DNA of 64,000 nucleotides from Ralstonia mannitolilytica (GTDB lineage Bacteria > Pseudomonadota > Gammaproteobacteria > Burkholderiales > Burkholderiaceae): assembly GCF_905397375.1 (NCBI RefSeq), contig NZ_CAJPVG010000014.1, forward strand, positions 26,910 to 90,909, in the 5' to 3' direction. The translations under genes and the position numbers were made by a program. Position 1 is the stretch's first letter. Every line of letters begins with the position of its first letter. Shown here in pieces: positions 9,274-20,182 of this stretch. The notes below the pieces were generated by a model. It searched no databases. It had not been told where the DNA came from and saw only the letters and a program-made list of their open reading frames with translations.

Positions 9274-9564
9274 ATGAACCTGCGTCCTTTGCATGATCGC
9301 GTGATCGTGAAGCGCCTGGACAACGAGACGAAGACCGCTTCCGGCATCGTCATCCCCGACGCCGCCGCAGAAAAGCCGGATCAAGGCGAAGTGCTGGCCG
9401 TCGGCCCGGGCAAGAAAGACGACAAGGGCAATGCGATCGCGCTGGATGTGAAGGTCGGCGACCGCGTGCTGTTCGGCAAGTACGCCGGCCAGACCGTCAA
9501 GGTGGATGGCCAGGAAGTGCTGGTCATGCGTGAAGAAGACATCATGGCCGTGGTGGCAAAGTAA
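9274..9564 (+). CDS. groES: co-chaperonin GroES (main copy)
   Basis: 96 residues, the standard length. It starts MNLRPLHDRVIVKRLD after TTGAGGAG (5 bases before the ATG after a short spacer). The mobile loop ETKTASGIVIPDAAAEKP and the GKYAGQTVKVDGQEVLVMRE segment are canonical. With GroEL it forms the folding chamber in the cytoplasm. It is controlled by the CIRCE operator upstream and is followed by groEL after 92 bases. Confidence 0.98.
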   Translation: MNLRPLHDRVIVKRLDNETKTASGIVIPDAAAEKPDQGEVLAVGPGKKDDKGNAIALDVKVGDRVLFGKYAGQTVKVDGQEVLVMREEDIMAVVAK

Positions 9565-9656
9565 GCGTGCGCTCGGTCGCAACGGCTTACCAGTAAACGG
9601 TTTTCCTTGCTCGCACAACGGTGCGGGCAACACCCAAGATTTCGGAGATTCTCAAG

Positions 9657-11300
<1,644 letters not shown>

Positions 11301-11360
11301 TTTGCCTGTCCGGCAGACCGGCCCGACCGCTGGATCTTCCGGTGGTCGTTCCAGACAAGA

Positions 11361-11392
11361 ACCCCGTGGGTGCGAGCCCGCGGGGTTTTTTG
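11361..11392 (+). terminator. rho-independent terminator after groEL
   Basis: ACCCCGTGGG and CCCGCGGGGT form a 10-bp stem with one mismatch around a short loop, followed by TTTTTT (11386-11391). Confidence 0.85.
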
Positions 11393-11510
11393 TTGCCCGC
11401 GCGCCGGCGCTTTGTTAAGGCGCTGTTAACGGTGCCGGGCGGCCGGTTCGCTACAATCGGCCCACCCGTGGCCAAGCGGGACATCACAACAACTCAGGGA
11501 AGGGAACAAG

Positions 11511-12587
11511 ATGAACGACATCGCCAGCGAGTCCGTCCTGGGCAGCGCGCCCGCTCCGGCAGTCCCGCGGCCGCTGCGCCTGCGCTTTATCGGCAGCGGT
11601 TCGGAATACTTCCGCATCTGGATCGTCAACCTGCTGCTGACCATCGTCACGCTGGGCATCTACTCGGCCTGGGCCAAGGTACGCACGCTGCAGTATTTCT
11701 ATCGCAACACGCAACTGGCAGGGTCGAGCTTTGATTACCACGGCAGCCCGATCGCCATTCTCAAGGGCCGGGCGATCATCTTCGTGCTGGCGTTGGCGTT
11801 CAATGTGCTGAGCCATTCGTCGCCGGTGCTGGGCTTGGTGTTCCTCGTCTTGCTGGCGGCGGTGTTCCCGTGGCTGCTGGTGCGCTCGCTGCGGTTCCGC
11901 ATGGCCAACTCCAGCTATCGCGGCCTGCGCTTTGCCTTTGCGGGCAAGGATGCCGAGGGCTACATGGTATTCCTGGTGTGGCCGATCCTGAGTGTGTTCT
12001 CGCTGTATCTGCTGGCGCCGCTGGCGCATCAGCGCTTCAAGCGCTATCAGCACAAGAACACGCGCTTCGGCACCACGCCGTTTGATTTTTCCGGCACGCC
12101 GGGCAACTTCTACGGCGTGTACCTGCGCACGTTCGGCCTGGCGGTGCTCGCACTTGTGGTGGCATTTGGCGTCCTGCTGCTGCTGGGTGTCTCGGTCGGC
12201 AAGGGGCATGGCAGCGCCGGCCGTATCCTCGCCATCGGGCTGACGGTCGTGCTGACCTACGCGGCGATGCTGTTTCTCACCCCGTACTTCATGTCGCGCC
12301 TGCAGAACGTGGTGTGGAACCACACGACGCTCGGTGCGCACCGTTTCCAGAGCCAGGTGGGCGCAGCGAAGCTGTTCTGGATTTTCATCTCGAACGCCGT
12401 GCTGACCGTGATCACCGTCGGGCTGTTCACGCCGTTTGCACGCGTACGCACGCTGCGCTACAAGCTCGATTCGGTGACGATGCTGGCGGCCGGTTCGCTC
12501 GATACCTTTGTCGCCGGCGAGACCGCCAAGGTCGGCGCGCTGGGCGACGCCGCCGTGGATTGGTACGACATCGACATCGCCCTGTAA
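11511..12587 (+). CDS. YjgN/DUF898 family membrane protein
   Basis: 358 residues with a repeated architecture: two homologous halves, each starting with a soluble strand pair (LRLRFIGSGSEYFRIWIVNLLLT and a similar AKLFWIFISNAVLTVITVGL) followed by hydrophobic helices. About six to eight transmembrane segments are expected. The motif YSAWAKVRTLQYFYRNT and its second-half equivalent TPFARVRTLRYK are typical of the DUF898/YjgN family. Biochemical function is not established. GAAGGGAAC precedes the ATG. It is followed after 18 bases by an M48 peptidase, a pairing often seen in this group (from memory). Confidence 0.88.
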   Translation: MNDIASESVLGSAPAPAVPRPLRLRFIGSGSEYFRIWIVNLLLTIVTLGIYSAWAKVRTLQYFYRNTQLAGSSFDYHGSPIAILKGRAIIFVLALAFNVLSHSSPVLGLVFLVLLAAVFPWLLVRSLRFRMANSSYRGLRFAFAGKDAEGYMVFLVWPILSVFSLYLLAPLAHQRFKRYQHKNTRFGTTPFDFSGTPGNFYGVYLRTFGLAVLALVVAFGVLLLLGVSVGKGHGSAGRILAIGLTVVLTYAAMLFLTPYFMSRLQNVVWNHTTLGAHRFQSQVGAAKLFWIFISNAVLTVITVGLFTPFARVRTLRYKLDSVTMLAAGSLDTFVAGETAKVGALGDAAVDWYDIDIAL

Positions 12588-12605
12588 CCGCGCAAGGCCC
12601 CGCCC

Positions 12606-13691
12606 GTGATTCTCGCCACCTACTTTGACGGCCGCACCTCGCGCGCGCAACCAGTGCGCCTCGCCGTCGAGGCGGGCGAGGCGGTGCTGTTCGACCCCGA
12701 GGGCACGCCATTGCGCCGTGCGCCGCTTTCCACGCTGCGGGTGTCGGAGCGCGTCAAGCATGCGCCGCGCCTGATCACGTTTGCCGACGGGGCCTTCTGC
12801 GAGATCGGCGACGCGGCCGAACAGGCGGCGCTCAATGCGCTGCTGCATCGCACGGGATATCACGAAGGCTGGGTGGTGCTGGCGCAGAACAGCTGGAAGC
12901 TTGCTCTGGGTGCGCTCGTGGCGATGATTCTGGTGCTCGTGCTGGGCTACCGGTACGGCCTGCCGTGGGGCGCCAAGGTGGTGGCGAACCTCGTGCCGCA
13001 ACGTGTGGAGACGCAGCTCGGGCACGGCACGCTGCGGGCGCTGGACGAGCGCTGGCTCGAGCCGAGCAAGCTGCCGGCAGCGCAGCAGCAGCGCATCCGC
13101 GCGCGCTTTGCCGCACTGCGCACGCCGCACGAGGCCACGCACACCTACAACATCGTGTTCCGCGACGCGGGCAAGCTGGGCGCGAACGCCTTCGCGCTGC
13201 CCGGCGGCGACATCATCTTGACCGACGCCCTGGTGACGCTGGTGGGCGAGGGCGATGGTCTCACCGGTGTGCTGGCGCATGAGGCGGGCCACGTGGAGTA
13301 CCGCCACGGGCTGCGTCAGCTGATCCAGTCATCGGCGATCGGCGCCACGGCGGCGCTGCTGTTTGGCGATGTGTCCAGCATTCTGGCCGGCGTGCCGGCG
13401 GCGATGCTCACCCTGCGCTACTCCCGCGACTACGAGCGTGACGCCGATCGCTACGCCGCCAGGATGCTGCAGGAGAACGGCCTGTCCGTCGGTGCGTTTG
13501 CCGACGTGCTGCAGGCACTCGAAGACAAGCACACCGGCACGCGCAAGGCGGATGCCAACAACAAGCGCGATGCGGCCCGCGATGACGACGCCTCGGCGTT
13601 CTTCTCGTCGCATCCGCTCACGCGCGAGCGCATCGAGACGCTGCAGCGTTTTGATCGGACGCATGGTGCCAGCGACGGCGAGGCCGACTGA
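12606..13691 (+). CDS. M48 family metallopeptidase (membrane-anchored)
   Basis: 361 residues from a GTG start. An N-terminal soluble region of about 95 residues is followed by a membrane helix (LALGALVAMILVLVLGYRYG). The M48 catalytic domain carries the zinc motif HEAGH (in VLAHEAGHVEYRHG) near residue 220 and the third-ligand region YERDADRYAARML downstream. Such peptidases (HtpX/YcaL/LoiP-like) degrade or mature envelope proteins. It is the second gene of an operon with the YjgN-like protein, probably acting in membrane quality control; substrate unknown. Confidence 0.92.
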   Translation: MILATYFDGRTSRAQPVRLAVEAGEAVLFDPEGTPLRRAPLSTLRVSERVKHAPRLITFADGAFCEIGDAAEQAALNALLHRTGYHEGWVVLAQNSWKLALGALVAMILVLVLGYRYGLPWGAKVVANLVPQRVETQLGHGTLRALDERWLEPSKLPAAQQQRIRARFAALRTPHEATHTYNIVFRDAGKLGANAFALPGGDIILTDALVTLVGEGDGLTGVLAHEAGHVEYRHGLRQLIQSSAIGATAALLFGDVSSILAGVPAAMLTLRYSRDYERDADRYAARMLQENGLSVGAFADVLQALEDKHTGTRKADANNKRDAARDDDASAFFSSHPLTRERIETLQRFDRTHGASDGEAD

Positions 13692-13706
13692 CGCACCGGC
13701 GTGCCT

Positions 13707-14153
13707 TCAGCGGAACGTCCAGCACCGGTGCAGCACGAAGGTCAACGGCGGCACTGTCGCCAGGATGGCCGTCAGCCCGATCCAGTAGCTTTGGCCCAGC
13801 GTCTGGGCCGTCCAAGAGATCGCCAGCGTCAACGCGAGGCCCAGCAGCGAAACGGCGTAGAAGCGCAGGAAATTGGCGCCGCCCGGCTTGGCCGAAAAGC
13901 TCCACAGCGCATTGAGCAGGTAGGAGCACACATTGGCGCACACAAATGCCACGCCATTGGCTGTCACCTGAGACGCCGACACTCCGTTGATGAGCGCGGT
14001 GGCGATCGCCACGTGCACGCCGGTGGCCACCACGCCCGACACCCCAAAACGGAAGATGCGCATCAGCATGGCCGGATCCGGCAGCCAATGCGCCAGAGGC
14101 GGCGGCAGCCTGCCAGCCAATGCGGCCATGACGCAGGATTCGGTTTGTCGCAT
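13707..14153 (-). CDS. gtrA: GtrA family membrane protein (putative lipid-linked sugar flippase)
   Basis: 148 residues with four hydrophobic segments. RIFRFGVSGVVATGVHVAIA and the closing PLTFVLHRCWTFR are hallmark GtrA sequences. GtrA proteins are thought to flip undecaprenyl-phosphate-linked glucose or another sugar to the periplasmic face. It starts 17 bases after the GtrB-like gene and is last in the run tadG-GT87-gtrB-gtrA. Confidence 0.92.
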   Translation of the reverse strand: MRQTESCVMAALAGRLPPPLAHWLPDPAMLMRIFRFGVSGVVATGVHVAIATALINGVSASQVTANGVAFVCANVCSYLLNALWSFSAKPGGANFLRFYAVSLLGLALTLAISWTAQTLGQSYWIGLTAILATVPPLTFVLHRCWTFR

Positions 14154-14170
14154 GATGTGGCTCCGTTGCT

Positions 14171-15244
14171 TCAGCGGCGCGTGGCGTGGCTGCGTTGGCG
14201 TTCGCCTTGCGGCTGGCGTGTGCGCGCGCTGGCAATCGGGATGACCTGCCGGCTGCCATTGCCGGGGACGCGGCTGCGCGGCCGGCGCTCCTGGTAGCGG
14301 CGTTTGACGAGATAGATCGGTCGGCCCTTCGCTTCATCGTAAATGCGGCCGACGTATTCGCCGATCATGCCCAGGCCGATCATCTGCAGGCCGCCGAAGA
14401 ACAGCATCAGCGACAGCTCCGAGGCGTAACCTGGGACCACCACACCGAAGAGCATCGTGCGCACGATGATGAAGGCGCCGTAGCAGAACGCCAGCGCGGC
14501 CACGAGTGCGCCAAGGTACGTCCAGCTGCGCAGCGGCAGCGTGCTGAAGCTCGTGATGCCTTCAAGCGCGAAATTCCACAGGCGCCAGCCGGAAAACTTT
14601 GACGTCCCCGCGCTGCGTTTCTCACGTTCGTACTGGACGATCACGGTGCTGAAGCCCACCCAGGCGAACAGGCCTTTCATGAAGCGATGCCGCTCGGGCA
14701 ACTGCTTGAGGGCATTCACCACGGCGCGGTCCATCAGGCGGAAGTCGCCGACGTTCTCCGGCAGCTTCAGGTCGGAGAGGCGGTTGTGGATGCGGTAGTA
14801 CGCGGCCGCCGTCACGCGCTTGAGGAAGGAGTCGCATGCGCGATTGGCGCGCTGTGCGAGCACGACTTCTGCGCCGTTGCGCCAGTGTGCGACCAGCGCC
14901 GGGATCAACTCGGGTGGATCCTGCAGGTCAGCATCGATGGGAACGACGGCATCGCCCTGCGCTTCGTCGAGCCCGGCGGTGAGCGCGGCTTCCTTGCCGA
15001 AGTTGCGTGTCAGGTCGACCACGCGCACGCGTGGGTCGGCATGCGAGACGGTGACGAGCTTGGCGAGTGTATCGTCGGTACTGCCGTCGTTCACGCACAC
15101 GATCTCGAACTGTACGGTGCTGATCGATTCCAGGATCGGCACCACGCGGGCGAAGAAGAGGTGCAGCGCATCGCCTTCGTTGTAGAACGGTACGACGAGG
15201 GAAAGCAGAGGCGCGTCGTGTGGGTCTTGATGATTCGGTTGCAT
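14171..15244 (-). CDS. gtrB: GtrB-like family 2 glycosyltransferase (undecaprenyl-phosphate sugar transferase)
   Basis: 357 residues. The GT-A domain starts SLVVPFYNEGDALHLFF, with CVNDGSTDDT and the DADLQDPPE metal/donor motif near residue 100. Two C-terminal membrane helices follow (residues about 235-300), as in bactoprenol glucosyl or mannosyl transferases. It should load a sugar from a nucleotide donor onto undecaprenyl phosphate. The ATG at 15244 is preceded by GGGGGAAG; longer in-frame extensions upstream lack a ribosome-binding site. The C-terminal tail is basic and unusually long. Neighbours are GtrA and a GT87 enzyme, completing a gtr-like trio. Confidence 0.93.
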   Translation of the reverse strand: MQPNHQDPHDAPLLSLVVPFYNEGDALHLFFARVVPILESISTVQFEIVCVNDGSTDDTLAKLVTVSHADPRVRVVDLTRNFGKEAALTAGLDEAQGDAVVPIDADLQDPPELIPALVAHWRNGAEVVLAQRANRACDSFLKRVTAAAYYRIHNRLSDLKLPENVGDFRLMDRAVVNALKQLPERHRFMKGLFAWVGFSTVIVQYEREKRSAGTSKFSGWRLWNFALEGITSFSTLPLRSWTYLGALVAALAFCYGAFIIVRTMLFGVVVPGYASELSLMLFFGGLQMIGLGMIGEYVGRIYDEAKGRPIYLVKRRYQERRPRSRVPGNGSRQVIPIASARTRQPQGERQRSHATRR

Positions 15245-15300
15245 GACTTCCCCCAGAACTCTGATGACGATATGCAGACCTATGACGGGTCTGTCGACGC

Positions 15301-16611
15301 TTATGCGGTGGTGCGTGCGTTCGCCGCTGCCGGCATGGCTGTCGCAGCCGGCAGGCCGGAGCTGGCGCTGGTGGCGGTGTGCACGCGTGCGTGCGTGAGC
15401 GTTCGGTGCACGGTCATCGCCATCATCGCCACCAGGAAAAACGGCCCGACCTGCGGTAGCTGGAACAACGGATTGGTGAATTCGAATACCGGCAACAGCC
15501 ATGCCGCAACCAGCAGCCCGCGCTCCATGCCCGACAGGCCGAAGCGAATGCCATGGCTGACGTAGCCCGCGATCGCCACGACGAGCCACGTGAGTTCATA
15601 CGCCCGCACATAAGGCGAGATGAGCAGCGTGGCGGTTGCCAGCGCAGCAACACGCAGCCCGGTATCGCTCGTGCGGCGCCACACGATGGCGGCGGCAAGC
15701 GCTGCCAGTACGGCCACCGACATTTGAATCGCATAGGCCAGCTTGATACCGATGCCGGCTGCGCGCGCCGCCGCGAGGAAAGTCGGCATGACATACCACG
15801 CGGTGCCGCCGTGTTCGACGAGGTTGGTCTCGGCCCAGTGCGCGCTCCGGATGAAGGCGGGCACGGTGTCCCAGCCGCAGACGGCAACGCTGATGGCGGC
15901 GAACAGAACCGCGGTGACTGCCGCGCTGGCCATCGTCTTCCATGCGCGGGTGACGAGCAGCACCACTGGAAACAGCAGCGCCAGTTGCGGCTTGATGGCG
16001 AGCAGGCCCATGGCGATGCCGGCCAGCACGGGCCGCTTGTCGAGCCATGCCACGGCCGTAGCGGCCAGCCCCGCGGTGAGCATGGAGTTCTGCCCCATCA
16101 GCACCGTCACGAACACGGCCGGCGAGCTGACCACCGACATCCACGCGTGCTGGCGCGCATCCACCTTGTCACCAAGCAGCCGGGTTGTGGCCTTTACATA
16201 CAGGCCGCTGGTGGCGAGCATGAACAGCAGATAGCTCGGCCACAGCGGCAACAGCGACAACGGCAGCACCACCAGCAGGAAGGTCGGCGGATAGAGCCAC
16301 GGCAGGATGCGCTCGCTGCCCGCTTCCAGCGTGCCGAACTGGTTGATCACCACCATGATCTTGTCGATGTCGTAGGCGTCGAGCGGGTGACCATGGAGGG
16401 CGATGTGCGACGCGCCCCAGAACACCGAGAAGTCCGACCCTGGCCCGGTAATGCGCGTATCCGTGAAGCCGTTCGTCACCCACGCACCCAGCGTGAAGAT
16501 CAGCAGGAAGACAGCGAGCGCCAGCTTGCTGCCTTTGCGCACGGTGCCGGCGTTGATCCAATGACGATCGGCCACCGGCTGCGTGTGTTGCTGTTGATTC
16601 GACTGGACCAT
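15301..16611 (-). CDS. GT87-family (DUF2029) polytopic glycosyltransferase
   Basis: 436 residues with about ten predicted membrane helices, starting near residue 28 (LALAVFLLIFTLGAWVTNGF). The first periplasmic loop contains GPGSDFSVFWGASHIALHG, with the acidic residue typical of GT-C enzymes that use polyprenyl-phosphate sugars (the PimE-like GT87 family). It is the likely acceptor-specific transferase of the gtr-type trio. GGAG lies before the ATG at 16611. The gene begins only 29 bases after the tadG stop, so transcription from the tad operon is expected to continue into it. Confidence 0.85.
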   Translation of the reverse strand: MVQSNQQQHTQPVADRHWINAGTVRKGSKLALAVFLLIFTLGAWVTNGFTDTRITGPGSDFSVFWGASHIALHGHPLDAYDIDKIMVVINQFGTLEAGSERILPWLYPPTFLLVVLPLSLLPLWPSYLLFMLATSGLYVKATTRLLGDKVDARQHAWMSVVSSPAVFVTVLMGQNSMLTAGLAATAVAWLDKRPVLAGIAMGLLAIKPQLALLFPVVLLVTRAWKTMASAAVTAVLFAAISVAVCGWDTVPAFIRSAHWAETNLVEHGGTAWYVMPTFLAAARAAGIGIKLAYAIQMSVAVLAALAAAIVWRRTSDTGLRVAALATATLLISPYVRAYELTWLVVAIAGYVSHGIRFGLSGMERGLLVAAWLLPVFEFTNPLFQLPQVGPFFLVAMMAMTVHRTLTHARVHTATSASSGLPAATAMPAAANARTTA

Positions 16612-16640
16612 GGCGCCTTCTCCGTGAATGGTCTGTGAGC

Positions 16641-17663
16641 CTAGTTTGCGAGGCGCGGCGGCACATAGGCGCCGTAGTTCGTGCCGGAACCGCCGCCACT
16701 GACTTTCGTGTTGGTAGTGAAGTTGCCCTCGATGTAGGAATGCGATCCGTTGGTGACGACCTTTGTGATCGTGAAGCCGGCAAACGCCACCACAGGCGAA
16801 CTTGAGCCGGGCACAACGTTGGCCACCACGGGCATCGTCACGGTGTACGGAAGCGACGGGATTGCGTTGTAGACGCTGGTCTTCACCCCGGTTGAGATGT
16901 TGATGCTGTCGCCAACGTTGATCGTTGTCGGGTTGCCGCTGCTAACCAGTCCCTTCTCGGTGTTCGCATCGGTAGGGCCGTTGAAACCCGTCCACTCGCC
17001 ACTGGCGCAAGTGCCACTGCCCGATCCATAACTGGTGTTGATCTGAAGGACCTTTGGCTGGCCGGTCGCCGGGTCGTTGATGGGCTGGTTGGTGGTGGAG
17101 TTCCAATACAGATCGAACAGGCACTTGTTGAGTGCCACCGGAAACAGCGCCCCCGGGTTGGCCGTGCCCGGCGCGGCAATGACAGCGACCGCCGTGGCGC
17201 GGATGTCCGCCGTGCCGCCGCCAAACACCCACGTCAACCAGCCTTTGACGGCGCCACCGTTGACGCCCGATGCGCGCGTAATGGTCACTTGCACGCCTGG
17301 CACGTCGTTCTTCCCCGGTGTGATGCTCTGCGCTTGCATGCCGGCCGGGGTGCCGGTCAGATTCCAGTAGCCGGCCGTGACCGTGCCGGTGGCGAGCTTT
17401 GTGCCATCGGAAGCATTGAGCGTGACGGCGTTGGTGCCCTTGGTGACGGCGTTGCTCCACTGCGGCGTGGGGCTGATCGGGTTGAGCCCCGCCGCGCCTG
17501 CCAGCGCCGCCGCGTCCGCCGCGTTCTGCAGCTCATTGCGCACCACATACAGGTGCGCCACGTCGACGGCGATCGCACCCATCGACAGGAAGACAACCAG
17601 CAGCATCGGGGCAATCATTCCGACCGCGCCGCGTTGCCGTAGAGAGAGGGCTTGCTGGGTCAT
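16641..17663 (-). CDS. tadG: TadG-like pilus-associated protein
   Basis: 340 residues. The N-terminus QRGAVGMIAPMLLVVFLSMGAIAVDVAHL is the TadG/Tad-type membrane segment, followed by NELQNAADAAALAGAAGL, a signature of this family. It lacks the glutamate at position +5 of class IVb pseudopilins. The rest is a secreted Thr/Ser/Asn-rich region rich in beta propensity, including a GGGSGTNYG tail. TadG proteins are thought to anchor or cap Flp pili. GAGG precedes the ATG. It is the last recognisable tad gene. Confidence 0.88.
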   Translation of the reverse strand: MTQQALSLRQRGAVGMIAPMLLVVFLSMGAIAVDVAHLYVVRNELQNAADAAALAGAAGLNPISPTPQWSNAVTKGTNAVTLNASDGTKLATGTVTAGYWNLTGTPAGMQAQSITPGKNDVPGVQVTITRASGVNGGAVKGWLTWVFGGGTADIRATAVAVIAAPGTANPGALFPVALNKCLFDLYWNSTTNQPINDPATGQPKVLQINTSYGSGSGTCASGEWTGFNGPTDANTEKGLVSSGNPTTINVGDSINISTGVKTSVYNAIPSLPYTVTMPVVANVVPGSSSPVVAFAGFTITKVVTNGSHSYIEGNFTTNTKVSGGGSGTNYGAYVPPRLAN

Positions 17664-17694
17664 GGCATACCTCGCACAGTGCAGGAGCTGCGGG

Positions 17695-18141
17695 CTATTC
17701 GCAGAGCATGGTGGTCTGGGCGCTCATCGCCAGCGATCCTGTAAATGGCGCCAGCTTGCCGAGCACGAGGCCCGTGAACGTGTACGACACCGTCACCGTG
17801 AGTGGATTGCCGGAGGCCGAGCAGGTCGTCACCGCGCCCACCGTGCAGTTGGCTGCGGCACCGAACGTCACCAGTCGGTTCTGGCAGTAGTTGGTCGCCA
17901 CGCTCTGGATCTTCGTGCTCGTGGGCACAGGGTTGCTGAACACCACGCCCGCGCGCGCGGCCTCGCGGCTGGCGTTGGTGATGACCGCCTTGTCGTACCA
18001 CGCCGCGCCAAATTCGACGATGCCGAACACCACCAGCAGCAGGATCGGAAAGACCAGGGCGAACTCGACGCCGGCCGCGCCGCGCATCTTGCGCGTGCGG
18101 GCAGGGCGGTGCGCGGTACGTTGGGAGGCACGGGAGCGCAT
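17695..18141 (-). CDS. tadE: TadE-like pseudopilin
   Basis: 148 residues from the ATG at 18141, which has AGGAG 6 bases upstream; an upstream extension was rejected. A basic leader ends in G, followed by AAGVEFALVFPILLLVVFGI: cleavage after G with Glu at +5 is the class IVb prepilin site, and TadV should process it. The periplasmic part has cysteines at about residues 100-140 (CQN, CTV, CSA, LCE) that could form disulfides. It is a minor pseudopilin needed for Flp fibre assembly, located between tadC and tadG. Confidence 0.9.
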   Translation of the reverse strand: MRSRASQRTAHRPARTRKMRGAAGVEFALVFPILLLVVFGIVEFGAAWYDKAVITNASREAARAGVVFSNPVPTSTKIQSVATNYCQNRLVTFGAAANCTVGAVTTCSASGNPLTVTVSYTFTGLVLGKLAPFTGSLAMSAQTTMLCE

Positions 18142-18186
18142 GATGGTCTCCTTGAAGCGATGGCCGGTCGGCTCTTTCAATTCGAT

Positions 18187-19131
18187 TTACTGTTGGGCCG
18201 CGACCGAGCGCAGTGCGCCGATCACCTGGATGGCGGCGGGGCCCAGCAGCACGACAAACAGCGACGGGAAGATGCAGAAGATCAGCGGGAAGAGGATCTT
18301 GGTGCCGATCTTGGCGGCGCGTTCTTCGGCCAGCATGTGGCGCTTGGTGCGCAGCATGTCCGAATGCACGCGCAGCGATTCGGCCACGCTGGTGCCGAAG
18401 CGGTCGGCCTGGATCAGCATGGCCACCAGCATGCTGACGTCTTCCACGCCGGTGCGGGCGGCCAGGTTGCGCAGCGCTTTTTCACGTGCGAGGCCGGCCC
18501 GCAGTTCGAGTGTCAGCAGTTCGTACTCTTCGGCCAGCGCGGGGCGCGCGGTCCGCATTTCTTCCACCACGCGCAGCACGGCGGCATCCAGGCCGAGGCC
18601 CGCTTCCACGCACACCATGATGAGGTCCAGGCTGTCGGGAAACGCTTCGAAGATGTCGCGCTGGCGGCGGCGGATCTTTGCGCGCAGCACGATGTTCGGC
18701 AGGTAGAAGCCCAGCAGCGCGGCACCGAACAGCACGCTCAGGAATTCGTTCTGATGGTTGGCGTCAAAGCGGCCCAGCAGCACCACCGACAGCAGCAGCG
18801 GCAGCCCGATCGCCAGCAGCGTCTTGATGCCGAAGTAGATGGCGGGTGCATCCGGCGAGCGCCAGCCGGCATGCACGAAGCGCGTGCGCAGGTCGGAAGA
18901 TTCCCAGCCATCCTTGGGTAGCGACGCCTTGGCCAGCGGCTTGGCGATCTGGCTGATCTTGTGCAGCCAGTCGTTGGAAGTGTCCTGCGGCACGAGGCTG
19001 GGCGCTTCACGGTCGATCTGTCCGAGACGCCGCTGCAGCGCACTCGGCCGCAGCACATTGAGCGCCACCAGCACCGCGCCAAAGACGATGATGAACGTGC
19101 CGCCAAGCAAGACTGTCTGTGCGATGTGCAT
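18187..19131 (-). CDS. tadC: TadC inner-membrane platform protein
   Basis: 314 residues. An N-terminal helix is followed by a soluble region and the GspF-like domain of the type II secretion F family (helices near residues 100-150 and 285-310). The motif DSLDLIMVCVEAGLGLDAAV is typical of TadC/CpaH. It forms the membrane platform with TadB that couples the TadA ATPase to pilin assembly. Only a weak ribosome-binding site is seen before the ATG. Confidence 0.93.
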   Translation of the reverse strand: MHIAQTVLLGGTFIIVFGAVLVALNVLRPSALQRRLGQIDREAPSLVPQDTSNDWLHKISQIAKPLAKASLPKDGWESSDLRTRFVHAGWRSPDAPAIYFGIKTLLAIGLPLLLSVVLLGRFDANHQNEFLSVLFGAALLGFYLPNIVLRAKIRRRQRDIFEAFPDSLDLIMVCVEAGLGLDAAVLRVVEEMRTARPALAEEYELLTLELRAGLAREKALRNLAARTGVEDVSMLVAMLIQADRFGTSVAESLRVHSDMLRTKRHMLAEERAAKIGTKILFPLIFCIFPSLFVVLLGPAAIQVIGALRSVAAQQ

Positions 19132-19192
19132 GTCCGTCCGGGGTTGCCCCCGCCTCCGAATTCTGTTCTGTGCTCTATGGCGCCGTGTCGTG

Positions 19193-20170
19193 TCAGATGT
19201 GGATGCGTACGATCTGGCGGATCCACAGCACGCCCACGCAGGTCATCACAATGGCCGACCACATCATCTGAATGCCCGTTGGGTCTTTCCACAGCGTGGA
19301 CATCAATTCCGGGTTCAACTGGTAGACCACCAGTGCCATGCCCGGCGGCAGCGCGGTCAGGATCCAGCCGCCGAGGCGGCCCTCTGCCGACAGCACGCGC
19401 ACCTTGTCGAGCAATTGCAGGCGCTTGCGAATGAGGGAGCCCACGTTGTCCAGGATCTCGGCCAGGTTGCCGCCGGATTCGCGCTGGATGAGGATGGCGA
19501 TCACCAGGTAGCGCAGGTCGTCCACCGGCACGCGGTCGATCAGGCCGGCGAGTGCGTCGTTCAACGAGACGCCGTAGTTGATCTGGCTGAACACCATCGC
19601 CAGCTCGGCGCCGATCGGCTGCGGCAGTTCATCGCCCGCCATCTCCAGCGCGCTCGGCAGCGAGTGGCCGGCACGCAGCGCGCGGCTGATCAGGTCGGTG
19701 GCTTCCGGCAGTTGCGCTTCGAGCTTCATCAGCCGGCGCGTGCGTCGATGCAGCACGTAGAACAGCGGCAGCGAGGCGCCCGCAGCGGCCAATGCGAGCG
19801 AGGCGACCCACGGCGGATTGAGCGGCGAGATGCCGATGAACACCACCACGGGCACCGCAAGCGTCAGCGCCAGAAACCGGGCGACGGACCAGTCCAGCCC
19901 CGATTGCAGCAACAGCAGGTCGAGCCGATTGACGCGTGGCAGCCGGCCGAGCAGTGCCGCCACTTCGGGCGATTCCGCCAGCACGCGCTGCTTGAGGATG
20001 CTCTCGTCGGCGCCGTGCCGTGCGCTGCTGAGAAGCGCCATCTTCAGCCGCTGGCTCAGGCGCTTGGCGGTCTGGCTGTGGCGGCTGTCCCACCACAGAT
20101 ACGCAGCGGATACGCCCAGCACAATGGCCACGAAAACCGAGAGCGTGAAACCGATCACCATGGTGTCCAT
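19193..20170 (-). CDS. tadB: TadB inner-membrane platform protein
   Basis: 325 residues with a leading helix (MVIGFTLSVFVAIVLGVSAAYLWW) and a C-terminal GspF-type domain (LPEATDLISRALRAGHSLPS, then RESGGNLAEILDNVG). These are standard TadB/CpaG features. AAAGGAG stands before the ATG at 20170. It starts 12 bases after tadA and partners TadC in the platform. Confidence 0.94.
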   Translation of the reverse strand: MDTMVIGFTLSVFVAIVLGVSAAYLWWDSRHSQTAKRLSQRLKMALLSSARHGADESILKQRVLAESPEVAALLGRLPRVNRLDLLLLQSGLDWSVARFLALTLAVPVVVFIGISPLNPPWVASLALAAAGASLPLFYVLHRRTRRLMKLEAQLPEATDLISRALRAGHSLPSALEMAGDELPQPIGAELAMVFSQINYGVSLNDALAGLIDRVPVDDLRYLVIAILIQRESGGNLAEILDNVGSLIRKRLQLLDKVRVLSAEGRLGGWILTALPPGMALVVYQLNPELMSTLWKDPTGIQMMWSAIVMTCVGVLWIRQIVRIHI

Positions 20171-20182
20171 GTCGGTTCTCCT

